Assembly: GCF_003668575.1 (NCBI RefSeq)
Contig: NZ_RCVZ01000009.1
Span: 124,001-188,000, forward strand
DNA from: Falsibacillus albus
GTDB taxonomy: Bacteria > Bacillota > Bacilli > Bacillales > DSM-25281
DNA length: 64,000 bases
Reading direction: 5' to 3'
Shown: positions 17,083 through 26,497 of the stretch, in pieces
How the letters are laid out: each line of letters begins with the position of its first letter
Position numbering within the stretch: position 1 is the stretch's first letter
Program-made: the position numbers and the translations under genes
Notes under the pieces: model-generated
What the model saw: the letters and a program-made list of their open reading frames with translations, nothing else
The model's database searches: none
What the model was told of the DNA's origin: nothing

Positions 17083-17113
17083 TTGACTTAAAGTTAACTT
17101 TAAGTTGTAAAAT
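17083..17113 (+). promoter_or_regulatory. MerR-type promoter with 19-bp spacer and perfect palindrome
   Basis: -35 TTGACT (17083-17088) and -10 TAAAAT (17108-17113) are 19 bp apart, the overlong spacing MerR proteins correct by twisting DNA. A perfect 20-bp palindrome (17086-17105) with half-site ACTTAAAGTT fills the spacer. It directly precedes the merR-exporter operon. Confidence 0.85.
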
Positions 17114-17143
17114 TTTTGTAAACCTAACGAGGGGATGATATGG

Positions 17144-17554
17144 ATGTTATCAATCAGTGAAGCGGCAAAATTAACGGGCATTCCATCATATACATTGAGA
17201 TATTACGAAAGACTTGGTCTACTTCCGCCATCAAAACGAAGCAGCAGTGGAAGGCGATTTTATACGGAGGATGACCTTAAGTTCATGAAGTTTATCAAAA
17301 GCTTAAAAGAAACTGGCATGGCGTTGGAGGATATTCATGAATTTGTGAAAGACGGTTGTATTTTAGAAAAAATCAATTCAGATGTGCAATCGACTCCAAT
17401 TACCCCATCTCTAAATAAACGGATCGAAATTTTAACCCGGCATTTAGAAGGAATGGAAATGAAGAAAAAAGAGCTGGAAGGAGTCATCGATGCGACAAAG
17501 GTGAAATTGGATACCTATTATTCCATGTTAAAAGACGGGGTGGAAGAGAAATGA
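17144..17554 (+). CDS. MerR family transcriptional regulator
   Basis: 136 residues from the ATG at 17144, 9 bases after GAGGGG; an in-frame ATG three codons earlier overlaps that site. The N-terminal MerR helix-turn-helix is SISEAAKLTGIPSYTLRYYE, followed by RLGLLPP and GRRFYTEDDLKFMKFI, then a coiled coil (about 85-130) for dimerisation. There are no Cys clusters, so a metal sensor is unlikely; an organic ligand or drug is more likely. Its stop overlaps the exporter start by 4 bp. Confidence 0.88.
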   Translation: MLSISEAAKLTGIPSYTLRYYERLGLLPPSKRSSSGRRFYTEDDLKFMKFIKSLKETGMALEDIHEFVKDGCILEKINSDVQSTPITPSLNKRIEILTRHLEGMEMKKKELEGVIDATKVKLDTYYSMLKDGVEEK

Positions 17555-18468
17555 AGAAGCTGAAGATCTACATGATGCTGATTGGCTTTTCTATATTTAC
17601 CGGAGCTACTTTTAATTTGGCAAAATATACAGTTGGCTACTTCTCACCTTCGTCTGCGGCAGCATGGCGTTTCGGCTTGGCGGCTGCTGTGATGCTAACC
17701 ATTCTGGTATTTACGGAAGGCATTAAGAAGAATCAATTAAGAAGAAATGCTGTTTCGTATGTAATGCTTGGAATTATTGGGATCTTCGGGTTTAATGCTT
17801 TGTTCTTTTTAGGCTTAAAACACACATCGCCTGTCAACGGTGCGCTGATTATGGGGCTGAATCCTTTATTAACGACCATTTTCGCCCGAATCATATTAAA
17901 GAATAGCATCACGAAGAAACAGGCGGTCGGTATAATCTTTGCATTTGTCGGGGTATTGCTGGTCATTACCCACGGATCGATTGAAACGATCAGGACCCTA
18001 TCCATTTCAGCTGGAGACTTGATCGTATTTGCGGGCAACATTTGTTGGGCCCTTTATGGCGTACTTGGACGCCGCTTCATCAAGGACGGAACTCCGCTTT
18101 CGACAACTACCTATACCATGGTCGTCGGTGCCGTTAGTTTAGCAGCGGTTTCACTATTCTCCTCCAACCATACTTCTTTACCGGGCATACCGATTGAGGC
18201 ATGGGGAGCGATTGCTTTTATGGCGTTGTTCACCAGCGTTCTGGGTTACTTATGGTGGAATCAAGGCATTAAAGAAATTGGGGCAAGCAAAACATCCCTG
18301 TTTTTCAACCTTGTCCCCGTCGTCACGATGCTCATTTCAATTGCACTGGGAACCCCGGTCACAATCTTTCAAATCATCGGAGTTGTGTTCGTCATATTAG
18401 GTGTTTTAATCTCATCGGGAGTAATGCGTGTGGCTAAGTCGAAACCTGAGAAAACAGCAGTGGTGTGA
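17551..18468 (+). CDS. DMT superfamily (EamA) transporter
   Basis: 305 residues, ten membrane helices arranged as two EamA repeats (about 5-140 and 155-295). Typical motifs include the N-terminal AAAWRFGLA and the second-repeat GDLIVFAGNICWALYGV and TSVLGYLWWNQGI. Proteins of this family export amino acids, purines or drugs. It is translationally coupled to the MerR gene (ATGA overlap), so it is the regulator's main target; the substrate is unknown. Confidence 0.88.
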   Translation: MKKLKIYMMLIGFSIFTGATFNLAKYTVGYFSPSSAAAWRFGLAAAVMLTILVFTEGIKKNQLRRNAVSYVMLGIIGIFGFNALFFLGLKHTSPVNGALIMGLNPLLTTIFARIILKNSITKKQAVGIIFAFVGVLLVITHGSIETIRTLSISAGDLIVFAGNICWALYGVLGRRFIKDGTPLSTTTYTMVVGAVSLAAVSLFSSNHTSLPGIPIEAWGAIAFMALFTSVLGYLWWNQGIKEIGASKTSLFFNLVPVVTMLISIALGTPVTIFQIIGVVFVILGVLISSGVMRVAKSKPEKTAVV

Positions 18469-18510
18469 AGTTCGACTACTATTGAAATTTAATCGGATAA
18501 CGTCGCATCA

Positions 18511-18535
18511 AGCTGCCCTCATCAGGCAGCTTTTC
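18511..18535 (+). terminator. terminator of the merR-exporter operon
   Basis: AGCTGCC (18511-18517) pairs with GGCAGCT (18525-18531), then TTTTCTT. Confidence 0.75.
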
Positions 18536-18672
18536 TTATGGATAAATTCACTTATCGTCCAGGGAGTGGTTTCTCACAAAAATGGCTGGAATTTTATTGA
18601 TTGGACAAGGATATTCTTAGATTTTGTCGAAAATCAAATGAGTCAGGCAAATAAAGGAAGTAGGGAACGGTA

Positions 18673-19914
18673 ATGTGGGAATCCATCCAAAGCATGTGCT
18701 TACACGTTGTATTTATTCTTTTTACAATCTTAATCTATCAAGTCTTTTTTAATGAAAGAGAAGAGAAACGGAAAAGGATCCGTTCCAAATTTTTTCTCTG
18801 CATGTTGATCATAATAGTGTTTACGATGAGTCATCCTGTCCTTTATTCAGAAGTCTATAAGTATGATTTTAAAGTAGTCCCCTTCATCCTAGCTTTTTTA
18901 TACGGTGGCAAAAGAGCCGGATTTGCAGCCTTTTTGGCCCTGCTGATAACGGGTTTCTTCACCGGTCCTAAGCTTTTGATCCTGGTAGGAAATTATACAA
19001 TCTTTTGTCTATTGATGCTGTCTATAACCCGTTTGTATCACCGTTATCGAATAAAAGGAAAAGTCGTTGTGATCAGCCTGGTTTTTCTGATGATCCCAAT
19101 CACAAGAGGCATCTTTCTCATGGTAAAAGGAGATTACCCTCAAACCTTATTTGAAGTAAGCTCCTCTCTTATAATTTTAGCAACCCTTATCGCCATCATT
19201 TATTTAATTGAAAACATGAATGAGCAAATGGAGATGAGGCAAGAGCTGATCCGAACGGAAAAGATGGATGTCGTCAGCCAGCTGGCGGCTTCGGTTGCCC
19301 ATGAAGTCCGCAATCCAATGACCTCCGTCCGTGGGTTTATGCAGCTCATGCAGCAGGAACGCTTGACGGATAAACAGGATATGTATATCAGCATCTCCAT
19401 AGAGGAATTAGACAGGGCGCAGGGAATCATTAGTCAATACTTGGATCTAGCAAAGCCGCAAACCAATCCTTATGAAAGCATTGATTTAACTTCCGTCATC
19501 CAGCAATCGATTAATGTCATGCAATCGTACGCCGTCCTGAACAGTATTCAAATTACACAGCAAGTGGAAGCCTCTCTTGAAATCGAAGGAATAAAACTAG
19601 AAATCCAGCAAGTGTTAATTAATATCATCAAAAATGCGATTGAAGCGATTCGAAGCGAAGGGAAGATCTGGATATCGGCAGCCAAACAAGCCAATGGCTT
19701 TGTATCCATTCAAATTAAAGATAATGGTGCAGGAATGACCGAAGACCAAATAAAAAAACTGGGGAGTCCCTATTACTCTACCAAGGAAAAGGGAACGGGC
19801 CTTGGATTGACGGTATGCTATCATATCGTGAAGCAGATGGGTGGTCAAATCCAGATCAAGAGCGAGTTGAAAAAAGGCACATGCTTCACAATAAATCTGC
19901 CAGCTAAAAAGTAG
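18673..19914 (+). CDS. KinB-like sporulation sensor histidine kinase
   Basis: 413 residues. The N-terminal half holds about six membrane helices of the 5TMR-LYT type, followed by HisKA (His210 in VAHEVRNPMTS) and HATPase_c with N box NIIKNAIEAI, G1 DNGAGM and G2 GTGLGL. It autophosphorylates and would feed the Spo0F phosphorelay. Length and layout match B. subtilis KinB (428). There is no response regulator next to it, as usual for sporulation kinases, and no kapB neighbour is present. The ligand is unknown. Confidence 0.85.
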   Translation: MWESIQSMCLHVVFILFTILIYQVFFNEREEKRKRIRSKFFLCMLIIIVFTMSHPVLYSEVYKYDFKVVPFILAFLYGGKRAGFAAFLALLITGFFTGPKLLILVGNYTIFCLLMLSITRLYHRYRIKGKVVVISLVFLMIPITRGIFLMVKGDYPQTLFEVSSSLIILATLIAIIYLIENMNEQMEMRQELIRTEKMDVVSQLAASVAHEVRNPMTSVRGFMQLMQQERLTDKQDMYISISIEELDRAQGIISQYLDLAKPQTNPYESIDLTSVIQQSINVMQSYAVLNSIQITQQVEASLEIEGIKLEIQQVLINIIKNAIEAIRSEGKIWISAAKQANGFVSIQIKDNGAGMTEDQIKKLGSPYYSTKEKGTGLGLTVCYHIVKQMGGQIQIKSELKKGTCFTINLPAKK

Positions 19915-19989
19915 GTGAAACTGAAGATATTTCTTATTTTTCGATTTAACTATTACATAGAGAAGTGAGAGCATATTAATCCTATCAAG

Positions 19990-20172
19990 TTGATTGGAGC
20001 GGCAGGTGCGAGACTCCTGAGGGATCAGGGGGCAAGATGGGACCCCGCAGCGGAGCGAGGGATATAAGGAGGATGTTCGAGTTCGATGTGTCGCTGTCGA
20101 CTACCGACATCGAACGACCTCACTTCGTGTGAACCCCCTCGGATAGCGAGCATCCTGCCGTGGAAATCAGCA
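19990..20172. repeat. long copy of the Bacillaceae palindromic repeat with a hairpin insert
   Basis: The left part TTGATTGGAGCGGCAGGTGC, then GAGACTCCTGAGGGATCAG and GACCCCGCAGCGGAGCGAGG. The right part starts CCCCCTCGGATAGCGAGCAT and ends GTGGAAATCA. Between them (about 20062-20132) sits a sequence not found in the other copies; its GTTCGATGT (20081-20089) and ACATCGAAC (20107-20115) form a 9-bp stem. It fills most of the 338-bp gap between the kinase and the lipoprotein gene; nothing else is seen there. Confidence 0.65.
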
Positions 20173-20252
20173 GGGAGTCAAAACAGCTCCTATTAATCTT
20201 GATATTATTTTGCCTATATAGTGGAGTGTTTTATTTTGCCCCACGCGTTTAT

Positions 20253-20633
20253 TCATTGTACAAGAGCATAACCGATATAATCAAAAGTATTCAGGTCAGC
20301 AAAAACAACCGTAAAGTTCGGTTCGGACTTTCCATCAGTAGGCAGCATAATCCGATAAACTTCTTTTCCTTCGTATGATTTGTCCTTAACTCCACTCATC
20401 ATATTCTTTTCTAAAGTTATTTTTGATACCTTGGCATCTTTCCATGTACCTTTAATACTTTCTTTTTGTTGTGCAGGTAATTGACTCCAAACAACCTCTC
20501 TTACATCTTCGTGTTTACTGTCTAGTTCTAGGGTGTTTTGGTCATTATTACTTGCCTGTCCGTTTTGATTAGAGCAAGCACATAGTCCAAACAAAAGAAA
20601 CATTGAAAAAACCAGTAGTAGAACTTTCTTCAC
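20253..20633 (-). CDS. small lipoprotein of unknown function
   Basis: 126 residues. The signal peptide MKKVLLLVFSMFLLFGLCAC ends in a lipobox (LCAC). After an Asn/Gln-rich linker, the globular part (about 40-126) has an IMLPTDGKSEPNFTVVFADL strand pair; no family is recognised. GGAGATGG precedes the ATG at 20633. It probably sits on the outer face of the membrane. Confidence 0.7.
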   Translation of the reverse strand: MKKVLLLVFSMFLLFGLCACSNQNGQASNNDQNTLELDSKHEDVREVVWSQLPAQQKESIKGTWKDAKVSKITLEKNMMSGVKDKSYEGKEVYRIMLPTDGKSEPNFTVVFADLNTFDYIGYALVQ

Positions 20634-20674
20634 TCGACCATCTCCTTAAAATAACGGAACTGTTTTACGTAAAG

Positions 20675-21262
20675 TTATTTCACCATTACACTCTCAAAAT
20701 CCCAAAGACGTTCAAACCGAACCAAATTGAAATCTGAATCAATCATGAGTTTGTAAATATCCGGTTTCGTTGTTTGACTCCAGAAATCATAATCAAATCG
20801 TTCATCAAAATAACTCAAGATGCAGGTCATGATATTCCCATGGATCCCTATCGCAATCTTCTTTCCACGATAATTCTCCTCGACTTCCCTTAACCCACTT
20901 ATCCCGCGATTCTGCACTTCCTGGTTGGATTCACCGCCGGGATATTTGTAGTTTGGATTTTCAAACACAAATTTGATGGCGTCGAGCGGTTTTTCAAAAT
21001 GATGATCTCTCGCCGCTAAGTCCCTTTCTCGAAAACGGGAATCTAATTTTATTTCCTGGTTGAAATGCTCAGCAAGACCTTCTACCGTTTGCCTAGCTCT
21101 TACATATGTACTGGAAATAACATGATCGATATTTTCTTTGATCATGATGTCAGTGATCTTTTGTGCGTCCTTCCAGCCCTTTTCAGAGAGCTCTCTAGTT
21201 TCTTCGTTTTCTTTTGAAAAAACAGAATGAGCATGCCGGACAAAATAAACCTCCGTATTCAT
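20675..21262 (-). CDS. histidine phosphatase (phosphoglycerate mutase-like) family protein
   Basis: 195 residues. The RHAH motif places the catalytic His10; the second pocket His is in GIHGN. RERD (RFRERDL) and a Glu-rich region fit the branch-1 histidine phosphatases. These remove phosphate from small molecules or proteins through a phospho-His. A run of G precedes the ATG. It lies 41 bp upstream of the lipoprotein gene on the same strand, possibly co-transcribed. Confidence 0.85.
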   Translation of the reverse strand: MNTEVYFVRHAHSVFSKENEETRELSEKGWKDAQKITDIMIKENIDHVISSTYVRARQTVEGLAEHFNQEIKLDSRFRERDLAARDHHFEKPLDAIKFVFENPNYKYPGGESNQEVQNRGISGLREVEENYRGKKIAIGIHGNIMTCILSYFDERFDYDFWSQTTKPDIYKLMIDSDFNLVRFERLWDFESVMVK

Positions 21263-21541
21263 CGTTCCCCCCCTTTTAACACTGCTAATCTAATTATAGT
21301 TTACTTTGATATATATATGGAAATTGGAAGCGGAGAATTATTATTTTCAAAAAATTTAAATAATATAACGTTTTCATGATTATCTGTCATCATTTTACGG
21401 TGACTATTCGACTATTAATCATCTTTTGATCAATTTCCAATTGTTTCGTTTTAGAAAATTTACTATTATTTAAATAGTAAATTTTATTTTACAATAATGT
21501 AAATACAGTATTTAAGATTGAGATGGATGGGAGGAAAAGGT

Positions 21542-22930
21542 GTGGAAAACAACAAAGAGTTAAACAGGGGATTGAAAGCCCGCCATATTCAGATGATTGC
21601 CCTGGGGGGAACGATCGGCGTAGGGTTGTTCATGGGGTCTGCCAGTACGATTCATTGGACAGGACCGTCTGTCATGCTAGCCTATGCAATTGCGGGAGTC
21701 TTTATCTTTTTCATCATGCGCGCCATGGGGGAAATGCTGTACGTGGAGCCAAGCACCGGTTCCTTTGCGACATTCGGCTACAAATATATCCACCCGCTTG
21801 CCGGTTACCTGACAGCTTGGAGCAACTGGTTTCAATGGGTCGTTGTCGGGATGTCTGAAATTATTGCTGTAGGCGCTTACATGCAATACTGGTTCCCGGA
21901 TCTTCCTGCATGGCTTCCCGGGTTGATTGCTCTGATTATGCTCGGTGCAGCGAATCTGATTTCGGTCAAATCATTCGGTGAGGTTGAATTCTGGTTTGCC
22001 ATGATTAAGATTGTCACGATCATACTTATGATCATTGCGGGATTGGGGCTGGTCCTTTTTGGCATCGGAAACGGAGGCCATGCGATTGGCATCTCCAATC
22101 TTTGGACGCACGGCGGATTCTTTGCCGGCGGATGGAAAGGCTTCTTCTTTGCCTTGGCCCTGGTCATCGGCGCCTATCAAGGAGTGGAGCTGATCGGGAT
22201 CACAGCAGGTGAAGCTGAAAACCCGAAAAAAACGCTGCGAAGTGCCATCCAAAGCATCATTTGGCGCATCCTTGTCTTTTACATAGGGGCAATCTTCATC
22301 ATCGTCACGGTCTACCCTTGGAATGAGCTGAATTCAGTGGGAAGCCCATTTGTTGCGACATTTGCCAAAATCGGAATCACGGCAGCTGCAGGCTTCATTA
22401 ACTTTGTCGTCATCACCGCGGCCATGTCCGGCTGTAACAGCGGAATCTACTCTGCTGGTAGAATGCTTTATACGTTAGGTGTGAACGGCCAGGCACCGAA
22501 AGTCTTCAAGAAGGTTTCTGCCCATGGGGTGCCATTGGTCGGCACGATCGGGGTACTGCTGGGCCTTGTCGTCGGTGTCATCTTAAGCTATATCGCACCT
22601 AAGAATCTATTCGTCTATGTTTATAGTGCCAGCGTCCTTCCGGGAATGATCCCTTGGTTCGTCATCCTGATCAGCCAAATTCGCTTCCGGAAAGCAAAAG
22701 GGGAGCAAATGGACAAGCATCCATTCAAAATGCCATTTGCCCCGGTGACCAACTACTTGACGATTGCCTTCCTGATCTTTGTGCTCGTCGGCATGTGGTA
22801 CAACGAAGACACACGCGTATCGCTCATCGCTGGATTCGTCTTCCTCGGACTCGTTGTCGTCAGCTACTATGCTTTCGGCATCAGCAAGAAGGTGCCGCAG
22901 GAGATCCAGGAAAAGGACGAAGTGGCGTAA
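21542..22930 (+). CDS. amino acid permease (APC superfamily, AapA/CycA-like)
   Basis: 462 residues from the GTG at 21542, which has GGGAGGAAAAGG directly upstream; the longer TTG at 21518 lacks a site. There are twelve membrane segments. The N-terminal [20 protein letters not shown] is the amino acid permease signature, and [13 protein letters not shown] lies in the substrate region. It resembles B. subtilis AapA/YtnA, importers of alanine, serine or glycine (D- and L-forms). The substrate is inferred from family only. A strong terminator follows. Confidence 0.88.
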   Translation: MENNKELNRGLKARHIQMIALGGTIGVGLFMGSASTIHWTGPSVMLAYAIAGVFIFFIMRAMGEMLYVEPSTGSFATFGYKYIHPLAGYLTAWSNWFQWVVVGMSEIIAVGAYMQYWFPDLPAWLPGLIALIMLGAANLISVKSFGEVEFWFAMIKIVTIILMIIAGLGLVLFGIGNGGHAIGISNLWTHGGFFAGGWKGFFFALALVIGAYQGVELIGITAGEAENPKKTLRSAIQSIIWRILVFYIGAIFIIVTVYPWNELNSVGSPFVATFAKIGITAAAGFINFVVITAAMSGCNSGIYSAGRMLYTLGVNGQAPKVFKKVSAHGVPLVGTIGVLLGLVVGVILSYIAPKNLFVYVYSASVLPGMIPWFVILISQIRFRKAKGEQMDKHPFKMPFAPVTNYLTIAFLIFVLVGMWYNEDTRVSLIAGFVFLGLVVVSYYAFGISKKVPQEIQEKDEVA

Positions 22931-22932
22931 AA

Positions 22933-22974
22933 AACAAGAAGCAAGAGCTCAGAGCTCTTGCTTCTTGTTTTATT
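22933..22974 (+). terminator. terminator of the permease gene
   Basis: AACAAGAAGCAAGAGCTC and its near-adjacent inverted copy (22952-22969) form a very long stem, followed by TTTTATT. Confidence 0.9.
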
Positions 22975-23144
22975 ATTTATCATCATAAGGGGGAGAAGTG
23001 TCAGTACAGTGTCCAAGCTGTGGAGGCACTAAGGCGAGAAAAAATCCCAACTGAAATAGCTTCACTTAGGACGTCGTTAAGTCGCATTTTGCTCCTATCT
23101 TGGTCTAGTAATGATACAGTCTGCTGAAATTTTTTTGTTAACAA

Positions 23145-23714
23145 CTATGCGAGAAAGTCGAGAACCCGCTTGATCACGAGCTTGGTCGCGTCAGCATCGT
23201 AAGCCGGTATACTGCTGTCGGTGAAGAGATGTTCCTTGCCTTCGTATAGAAAAAGTTCAGCGTGATCAGCCGACGCCACAAGTTCACGGGCCGCGTCGAT
23301 GTCGCCGTCTTCAACGAAAAAAGGATCTGCACTCATGGCGTGAATTTGCACAGGCAAGTCGACCGGCCACTGAGATTCGAACGACGAGGTCGGGAGGCAG
23401 GCATGAAAAAACAGTGCACCCCTGGCGCCTTCACGGGTTTGAGCGAGCTGCTGTGCTGCTGGGACACCGAGTGAAAAGCCAGCATAAACGACATCGCGTG
23501 AAAGCTCGCCGGCTGCCCGGACGCCGCGCGCGGTCACTTCTCCAAATCCGATTTCCTTAACATATCCCAAGCCTTCTTCCAGTGAGGAAAAGATGCATCC
23601 GTCAAATAAATCTGGCACATGCACAGTATGTCCCGCATCTCTCAGTTGATCCGCGATTGCTTCAATCCCCTTCGTTCGGCCTAAAACATGGTGTAACAAC
23701 AAAACTTCTGCCAT
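23145..23714 (-). CDS. dienelactone hydrolase family protein
   Basis: 189 residues from the ATG at 23714, which has TTGGAGG upstream; an open frame continues to 23858 but lacks a binding site. It is an alpha/beta hydrolase: nucleophile Ser in YAGFSLGVPA, acid in SADPFF and His in EGKEHLF. DLH-like enzymes hydrolyse lactones or esters. Base composition stands out: two sampled 60-base lines (23461 and 23521) are 62% and 55% GC, well above neighbouring genes, suggesting recent transfer from a GC-richer relative. Confidence 0.82.
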   Translation of the reverse strand: MAEVLLLHHVLGRTKGIEAIADQLRDAGHTVHVPDLFDGCIFSSLEEGLGYVKEIGFGEVTARGVRAAGELSRDVVYAGFSLGVPAAQQLAQTREGARGALFFHACLPTSSFESQWPVDLPVQIHAMSADPFFVEDGDIDAARELVASADHAELFLYEGKEHLFTDSSIPAYDADATKLVIKRVLDFLA

Positions 23715-23865
23715 CGTTTTTTCCTCCAATTCAATAAATTTCATATCTCTAAGTTTCGACAAAATTGCCTCTTTGACCTGCAAGAACCGTAACTTCAAAA
23801 TGATCACTTTTAAAGCGATGAACCGCATGTAATCCATTTTGATAACAATATACGTCATACTAAGG

Positions 23866-23898
23866 ATCGGCTAATCAAATAATTAGGCGATTTTTTTA
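23866..23898 (+). terminator. rho-independent terminator with no obvious upstream gene
   Basis: ATCGGCTAAT (23866-23875) pairs with ATTAGGCGAT (23882-23891, one mismatch), followed by seven T. No plus-strand gene ends here, so it may belong to a lost gene. Confidence 0.55.
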
Positions 23899-24005
23899 TT
23901 TCCGTAAGCGATTGCTCGGTTCTTTCATCTTTCTTTAAGGATTCTTTAACCATAATGAGATAAAGTAATAAAGGACAGGCAATTATATTGATTGGAGATT
24001 TTTGT

Positions 24006-25139
24006 TTGAATATTTTCGATAACACCATAAAAAAACTGACCTACAAGCAAATCATATTGTATGCCGTCATAGGGCTTTGTTTTGCCGCCTCCGTTTTGTT
24101 TGTGTATCACAACGAAGCCTTCTATAAACGTACGATCGCCGAGGTGGCCAAAACGAGCGTCGACGGTACAAAGAAAGTGACCGATGCTCATGGCAATGTC
24201 GATCATTTGTACACCCAGCGCATCACAGCGGAAATCACAAATGGCAAAGAGAAAGGGAAGCGGATTGATCTGACGAATAAGTTCTCATCCTCCGGTGCCT
24301 ACGATCAAGCATACCGCGTTGGCAATAAGTTATTTGTTTCGGTTGATAAACAGTTAAATGAACATGGGGATTTGACCGGATCGATCATAGACGTAAAGCG
24401 TGACAAGTACGTATTGGTGATGGCATGGATTTTTATCATCACGTTGCTTCTCGTGGGGAAAAAGCAAGGAGTTCTCTCGATTATCAGTTTGGCGGTCAAT
24501 GCTAGTTTGATGTCGTACGCATTGGATGTATATGTCCATCACTCCGACATGAGCTTGTTATGGATATGCGGGATATTGGTGATTTTGTTTACCGTCATTT
24601 CCTTGCTACTTATCAGCGGTTTCAATGAAAAGACGTATGCCGCGATCACTGCGACCTTGCTGGGAATCTTTCTATCGCTTGGCATCGCCTATCTCGTGAT
24701 CGCGTCCACTACTGGTCTGCGTTATGAAGAAATGCAATTTCTGACACGCCCGTATCGACTCGTGTTCATGGCAGGGCTTTTTGTCGGATCCTTAGGTGCC
24801 GTCATGGATGTAGCCATTACCATCTCATCTTCCATCTTTGGGTTGTTTGAAAAAAATCGCAGCGTGCCGATGAAAGCACTTAGAACATCCGGAATGGATA
24901 TTGGAAAAGATGTGATGGGAACCCTGACCAATATTTTGTTTTTTGTGTACGCGAGCGGTTCGATTCCAGTGATCATCTTATATTTGAAGAATGGATCCTC
25001 GTTGGACTTTACGCTTTCGATGAACCTCTCATTGGAATTTGCCCGTGCCTTGGCAGGGGGGATTGGCATCGTGCTGACCATTCCGATAAGTGTATACACG
25101 TCCATTTTTTTTGTTAAGCGAAAGAGGAACAGCTTATGA
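24006..25139 (+). CDS. YibE/F family membrane protein (first of pair)
   Basis: 377 residues from the TTG at 24006, 8 bases after GGAG. One N-terminal helix is followed by an extracytoplasmic domain (about 40-130, with YTQRITAEITNGKEKGKRI) and about seven further helices. It matches the YibE/F family; the soluble domain is the YibE-like part. Its stop overlaps the start of the second YibE/F gene by 4 bp. Members are predicted transporters, but no substrate is established to my knowledge. Confidence 0.8.
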   Translation: MNIFDNTIKKLTYKQIILYAVIGLCFAASVLFVYHNEAFYKRTIAEVAKTSVDGTKKVTDAHGNVDHLYTQRITAEITNGKEKGKRIDLTNKFSSSGAYDQAYRVGNKLFVSVDKQLNEHGDLTGSIIDVKRDKYVLVMAWIFIITLLLVGKKQGVLSIISLAVNASLMSYALDVYVHHSDMSLLWICGILVILFTVISLLLISGFNEKTYAAITATLLGIFLSLGIAYLVIASTTGLRYEEMQFLTRPYRLVFMAGLFVGSLGAVMDVAITISSSIFGLFEKNRSVPMKALRTSGMDIGKDVMGTLTNILFFVYASGSIPVIILYLKNGSSLDFTLSMNLSLEFARALAGGIGIVLTIPISVYTSIFFVKRKRNSL

Positions 25140-25897
25140 ATGTATTAGTCGTTTTATCAGTCATATTGTTTATATTGATGGTTTGGGTTGGCGGAAACCA
25201 AGGTGCCCGGTCTTTTATTTCGTTGTTTTTTAACTTTGGGGTGCTCCTTATCGCCATATTCTTCATGCTGGATCATCATCTTAATCCGATTCTCATAACC
25301 ATGATCGCATGTGCCGTGAGCAGCTGCATCAATCTATTTTTCATTAATGAATTTAATCGGAAAACCATCACGGCATTCATTTCTACGCTCATCACGATTG
25401 TGATCCTGCTCATATTTATTGATATCGTGGCGAGCATGGCGATGATTCAGGGATTTGGTAAGGAACAATTACAGGAGCTTGCGCCATATTCCCTTTATAT
25501 TGGCGTGGATTTTGTGAAAATTGGAGTCGCAGTGATTATCATAAGCACCATCGGAGGTATAACGGAAGTCGCAATTTCCATTACATCCTCGATGGAGGAG
25601 ATGTTGAATCATCATCCATCCATTGGCAGGAAAGAGTTATTCTTATCGGGGCTGCGAGTCGGGAAGGATATTTTGGGAACGGATACGAATACCTTGTTCT
25701 TCGCCTTTTTTGGCAGCTATATGGCCTTGCTCATATGGTTTAAAGATTTACACTATTCCATCGGAAAAATCGTGAATTCCAAAATATTCAGTGCGGAAAT
25801 GATCACTATTTTTTGTGCGGGCATTGGAATCGCACTGATTATTCCGATTGCCTCGGGGATCAACGCCTATTTTTCAGTGAAAACTAAAGAGAGATAA
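25136..25897 (+). CDS. YibE/F family membrane protein (second of pair)
   Basis: 253 residues, about seven helices, homologous to the membrane half of the preceding protein: both carry GxxxEVAISIxSSMEE / MDVAITISSSI and GKDxxGT blocks. It lacks the N-terminal soluble domain. The ATGA overlap indicates translational coupling, so the two probably form a heteromeric transporter. Substrate unknown. Confidence 0.8.
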   Translation: MNVLVVLSVILFILMVWVGGNQGARSFISLFFNFGVLLIAIFFMLDHHLNPILITMIACAVSSCINLFFINEFNRKTITAFISTLITIVILLIFIDIVASMAMIQGFGKEQLQELAPYSLYIGVDFVKIGVAVIIISTIGGITEVAISITSSMEEMLNHHPSIGRKELFLSGLRVGKDILGTDTNTLFFAFFGSYMALLIWFKDLHYSIGKIVNSKIFSAEMITIFCAGIGIALIIPIASGINAYFSVKTKER

Positions 25898-25905
25898 ATA
25901 TTGAG

Positions 25906-25936
25906 ATGGGGCTTATCAAAACACGATAAGCCCCAT
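25906..25936. terminator. hairpin between convergent genes
   Basis: ATGGGGCTTATC and GATAAGCCCCAT form a 12-bp stem. The T tract is weak on both strands. Confidence 0.6.
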
Positions 25937-25946
25937 ATTAGATTTT

Positions 25947-26474
25947 TCATTTCTTCTTCAAAATCCCCAAATACTCCACCCACGGCCCGACATCCGCCCG
26001 ATATCGCTCCGCCATCACCCGGACAATTTGAGAGATGTGAGTGAGGTCATGTACGACCCAAGTGGACAGCAGCTCCCTTGCTTTGACAGAGCCAAATGCC
26101 GGGTGGGAACCGGTCCGTTCATAATCGAGGCTGCACTCGCTGATCGCTCTTAATTTCTTTATGCTTTCCTTCCGAATCGTAATAAATTCATGCAGTTTAT
26201 ACTCGATCGAATGTTTTTGGTCATTATGGAGATGGGAAAAACGACCAAAGGGAGGAAAGGGTTTGCCCTCACCTTCCTGCAGCAAAAATTCCAGCCTGGG
26301 GATCCAGTTCGTTTTCTCGCCTTCAATCAAATGGTCAATGACTTCCGCGGCATTCCACGTACCTTCGCCCTCATCGCATTGCACCCATCCGGCAGACAGC
26401 CCGGACAAAACATACTCCAGCGTTTTCGGCGTCCGCTCCAACACCTCAATCGCTTCCTCTATATCAAAATTCAT
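25947..26474 (-). CDS. DinB family protein
   Basis: 175 residues from the ATG at 26474 (AAAGGGG upstream). It is a four-helix bundle with a first His in [10 protein letters not shown] and a C-terminal [11 protein letters not shown] pair, the DinB metal triad. The [12 protein letters not shown] motif is characteristic of the DinB_2 group. It may act as a metal-dependent, thiol-linked transferase; substrate unknown. The longer frame to 26510 is not supported. Confidence 0.82.
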   Translation of the reverse strand: MNFDIEEAIEVLERTPKTLEYVLSGLSAGWVQCDEGEGTWNAAEVIDHLIEGEKTNWIPRLEFLLQEGEGKPFPPFGRFSHLHNDQKHSIEYKLHEFITIRKESIKKLRAISECSLDYERTGSHPAFGSVKARELLSTWVVHDLTHISQIVRVMAERYRADVGPWVEYLGILKKK

Positions 26475-26497
26475 GTAAGATGCCCCTTTCTTTAAAG

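Noticed and set aside
20074-20133. Mini-ORF after AAGGAGG inside the long repeat copy
   Set aside because: The start codon directly abuts the binding site and it lies inside a repeat insert.
22998-23054. 18-codon ORF starting GTG with CPSCGG motif after GGGGGAG
   Set aside because: Too short and without a neighbour; it may be a relic of a zinc-ribbon gene, but I cannot support it.
23715-23858. N-terminal extension of the dienelactone hydrolase
   Set aside because: The open frame continues, but the only good ribosome binding site is before 23714 and the extension has no domain.
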